Shown: positions 15,356 through 17,398 of the stretch, one piece after another | Position numbering within the stretch: the stretch's first letter is position 1 | How the letters are laid out: every line of letters starts with the position of its first letter | Assembly (NCBI GenBank): GCA_964454745.1 | Contig: CAYVUI010000096.1 | Location: 1-17,398 of the forward strand | Direction: 5' to 3' | Length of the DNA stretch: 17,398 bases | Source of the DNA: CAYVUI01 sp964454745 | GTDB lineage: Bacteria; Planctomycetota; Phycisphaerae; Sedimentisphaerales; Anaerohalosphaeraceae | Position numbers and translations under genes: made by a program | The notes under the pieces: model-generated | Databases searched by the model: none | Told to the model about the DNA's origin: nothing | Seen by the model: only the letters and a program-made list of their open reading frames with translations

Positions 15356-17221
15356 ATGGAACGGAAGCATTTGCTATTGACGATTTCTCTGCTGGTGGTG
15401 CTTTGCGGCATTGCTTTTTCGCAGAGTATCGCGGATTACGCAATGGCCGGTGACAAACCCGAGGGTGCCTGGGTTTACAGTGAGCGGCCGGTACGTATAT
15501 TCAGCCCGCGTGAGTCTTTTTATGACCCTTCACAGATGATCGATGAGGCGGGGAAATTTCATGGGACATCGATCCGGTGGGTGTATTTCAGTGTTCGTTC
15601 AGCCAAGGATAAAGAGTATGTGAACAAAAACAACGGATACGCCCGTTTCGGTGACAAAATCCGCAAAGCGGGCTTTGTGCTGGGCGGAACGGCCAACAGT
15701 GGACATGGTGAAACGCAGCCGGGACGTGATCGCGACTATCTTGGTGAGGAGCTGATTACCTGCGATGTCACCAGCAAAGAATATCGTGAATATACTGTAC
15801 GGGATATTCAAAGATACATGGATGCAGGCTGCGGGCAGATACACTTTGATGATCCGAGTCGCACGTATAGTTCGGTGGTACGAATGACCGGCGGGGGGTT
15901 CAGCGAGTCTGCCATTGGAAAGTTTAATCAATATCTTGACAAGCACATCGCTCCCGGACTGCTTCTCAGTTGGGGCATTTCTCCTGACGATGTACGAAGC
16001 GGAAAATTTGATTTCATGATTTTTGTACGTAAGATTGGTGATCCCCAGCGTGTGAAAGCCAAGTATCCTGAGCTTTGGCAGCAGTTCGTGGATTTTCATG
16101 CGAAAGAGCTGGAGAGTTTTTACAATTATGAAAAAGTGAAGGCACAGGAGTATGTTGACAGCAAAGGGTACGGCTTCAGGGTGGTATTTAGCTGCAATAA
16201 CGGCTCATTGAATAAGCTGGATGGGATTCCATACGGTTTTGAGGTTTGGGATTACTTCCAGGGTGAGACCAGCGCAAATTATACCGTACAGACCGTGCAG
16301 CATCATTATAATACGATCCGCGGCGCCCGGGAAATGGGCAAGGCCCAGTATTTTTTGGCTTCGAATGACTGGTATTGCGTTTCTGAACAATGGTCGCCCG
16401 ATTGCGGACGGGTTCCGTATCTTTTCAGTAATCAGTCTATCGTCAGTTCGTTCCTGAAGTATATGACTGAACTTGAAAAGGCCGGGGATGACCCTGCGAA
16501 GCAATTCGCCGCAAGAAAAACGATCGAACAAAGGATTCCGCGGTCATTGGTCAATTCGATTTTAAGCCATTCGGACTGGGAAGAGATGATCGGTGAGGGT
16601 GTCCCAATCGATCCGGTCGGCAGGAAGCTTTATGTTGAGCGGTCCCGCAGGGCGATTGGACTTTGTTATGCGACCGGTTCGGCGTTTTTTGCCCCGTATG
16701 ACCGCTGGATTCGCGGATATGACGGTCTTCAGCATGGGGTTCGTTTCTTCGGCAGATACGATGAATTCGGTGACTTTTATGCCTTCATTGAGGAAAATGC
16801 CGCCTTGTATGATGATCACGAAGAGGTATTTGTAACCGGCGATCAGCTTGAAATGGAATATCGTGCCAGAGGTGTCCCCGCTTCACTGCGGCCTGTCGTT
16901 CTTGCAGGCGGATCGGGTGACCTGTTTGCGGCGGTACGTGCGATTGCCAGGGACGAATCGAGTATCGTGGTTCACCTGGTGGACTGGAAGGCTGACTTTG
17001 AGAACGGCAGTGAAGAGAATCATTACGGACGTATGCCGTTTTCCGTTCGGCTGCAAAATGTCGCCTTTGGTCAGCGTCCTGACCGGCCGATGGAGATGTA
17101 CCTGCTGCGGCCGGGAGAGGAACCGATGAGGCTCGATGGTGTCATTTCCCCGGGCGGATATACCTCTTATGACATTCCAACGCTGAATCCTTACGGCGTG
17201 TTGAGCCAAAATTTGCCGTAA
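15356..17221 (+). CDS. Secreted glycoside-hydrolase-like protein
   Basis: 621 residues with a signal peptide (about 1-24, ending AFSQS) and a start fixed by AAGGAGA at 15344-15350. The middle has TIM-barrel character: CDVTSKEYREY (136-146) leads to a strand ending IHFDDP (162-167), and FEVWDYFQGET (295-305) is a later strand-loop. About 430-490 contains RRAIGLCYATGSAFFAPYD and HGVRFFGRYDEFGDFYAF, a pattern I associate with planctomycete glycosidase-like proteins. The C-terminus (SIVVHLVDWKADF onward) looks like a beta-sandwich domain. I cannot name the family or the catalytic pair. It is the third gene of the sigma/anti-sigma operon, so it is a likely regulatory target or the local sensor substrate. 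Confidence 0.75.
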   Translation: MERKHLLLTISLLVVLCGIAFSQSIADYAMAGDKPEGAWVYSERPVRIFSPRESFYDPSQMIDEAGKFHGTSIRWVYFSVRSAKDKEYVNKNNGYARFGDKIRKAGFVLGGTANSGHGETQPGRDRDYLGEELITCDVTSKEYREYTVRDIQRYMDAGCGQIHFDDPSRTYSSVVRMTGGGFSESAIGKFNQYLDKHIAPGLLLSWGISPDDVRSGKFDFMIFVRKIGDPQRVKAKYPELWQQFVDFHAKELESFYNYEKVKAQEYVDSKGYGFRVVFSCNNGSLNKLDGIPYGFEVWDYFQGETSANYTVQTVQHHYNTIRGAREMGKAQYFLASNDWYCVSEQWSPDCGRVPYLFSNQSIVSSFLKYMTELEKAGDDPAKQFAARKTIEQRIPRSLVNSILSHSDWEEMIGEGVPIDPVGRKLYVERSRRAIGLCYATGSAFFAPYDRWIRGYDGLQHGVRFFGRYDEFGDFYAFIEENAALYDDHEEVFVTGDQLEMEYRARGVPASLRPVVLAGGSGDLFAAVRAIARDESSIVVHLVDWKADFENGSEENHYGRMPFSVRLQNVAFGQRPDRPMEMYLLRPGEEPMRLDGVISPGGYTSYDIPTLNPYGVLSQNLP

Positions 17222-17241
17222 AAACGATTTGCCAATCCATA

Positions 17242-17276
17242 AAAAGGCAGGGTGCACGGAGCATCCTGCCTTTTTT
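17242..17276 (+). terminator. Rho-independent terminator closing the sigma/hydrolase operon
   Basis: A 14-bp stem (17242-17255 with 17261-17274, one G-T wobble) with the 5-base loop ACGGA, then a T tract to 17276. It starts 20 bases after the hydrolase-like stop. Confidence 0.92.
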
Positions 17277-17398
17277 ATTTGCCTTTACTTGCCCAGGTCA
17301 ACTGAGTTGATCCCCCATGGACGCAGGGGCTGCCAATCGTGAGCCGTAACCGTTCACAGGTATTTTGATAGTATTGAGCGACGCACTCAAAGCCAAAA
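17275..17398 (-). other. Unresolved open frame at the right edge
   Basis: On the minus strand a frame is open from the window edge to a TAA at 17275-17277 (about 40 codons, containing ECVAQYYQNTCERLRLTIGS). A second minus-strand frame, after an internal TGA, reads AHDWQPLRPWGINSVDLGK and then a stop. Both look somewhat protein-like and either could be the C-terminus of a gene outside the window. With so few codons, neither can be called. Confidence 0.2.

Noticed and set aside
17280..17398. Possible group II intron domain V (gagccgtaaccgttcac)
   Set aside because: The GAGCCGTA resemblance is not backed by a complementary arm giving the domain V hairpin, and no reverse transcriptase is present.

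Overview
The window looks like a fragment of a Planctomycetota genome, most likely class Phycisphaerae. The main signs are a cysteine-rich, single-loop dockerin-like C-terminal tail on the first protein, a PEP-CTERM protein ending in a short Arg-rich tail, a Tat-exported lipoprotein sulfatase, and an ECF sigma/anti-sigma pair next to a secreted glycoside-hydrolase-like protein. Base composition is moderate, with AT-rich intergenic stretches. The window probably spans a whole draft contig: the left end cuts a tandem-repeat gene exactly at a repeat boundary, and the right end stops in an unexplained open frame.

Layout. (1) 1-1481: a 5'-truncated surface or secreted protein of tandem beta-domains with a dockerin-like tail, followed by a strong terminator at 1547-1579. 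(2) 1751-4287: a promoter, a GTG-started membrane pyrophosphatase (hppA; K+-dependent signature, possibly Na+-pumping) and a terminator. (3) 4326-6361: three tightly packed housekeeping genes, rsfS, apt and aroB. (4) 6378-7798: a small unknown gene and a beta-propeller (NHL-like) gene, both on the minus strand. (5) 7799-8298: a 500-base gap that holds what appears to be the fossil C-terminus of another dockerin-tailed protein (8064-8153) and a good sigma-70-type promoter for the next gene. (6) 8299-9798: a Tat-lipoprotein sulfatase with an unusual Cys-Val-Pro-His-Arg active-site motif. (7) 9810-12823, minus strand: a membrane fatty acid desaturase and an APC-family permease fused to a PTS EIIA-like domain. 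(8) 12945-13543, minus strand: a PEP-CTERM protein with a long hairpin terminator. (9) 13544-14026: an AT-rich regulatory gap with a 20-bp-period direct repeat. (10) 14027-17276: an apparent operon of ECF sigma factor, single-pass anti-sigma-like membrane protein and secreted glycoside-hydrolase-like protein, closed by a strong terminator.

How the genes may work together. Groups 2 and 3 are core functions (ion-motive energy from pyrophosphate, ribosome silencing, purine salvage, aromatic biosynthesis). The rest fits a bacterium that degrades complex, possibly sulfated, polysaccharides with exported enzymes. The ECF sigma/anti-sigma/hydrolase cluster is the most coherent unit. I infer that the membrane protein senses an envelope or substrate signal and releases the sigma factor. 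Nothing in the window is a CRISPR array, tRNA, rRNA or complete mobile element. The most unusual items are the fossil dockerin tail, the permease-EIIA fusion, the His-containing sulfatase motif and the sigma/anti-sigma/hydrolase operon.
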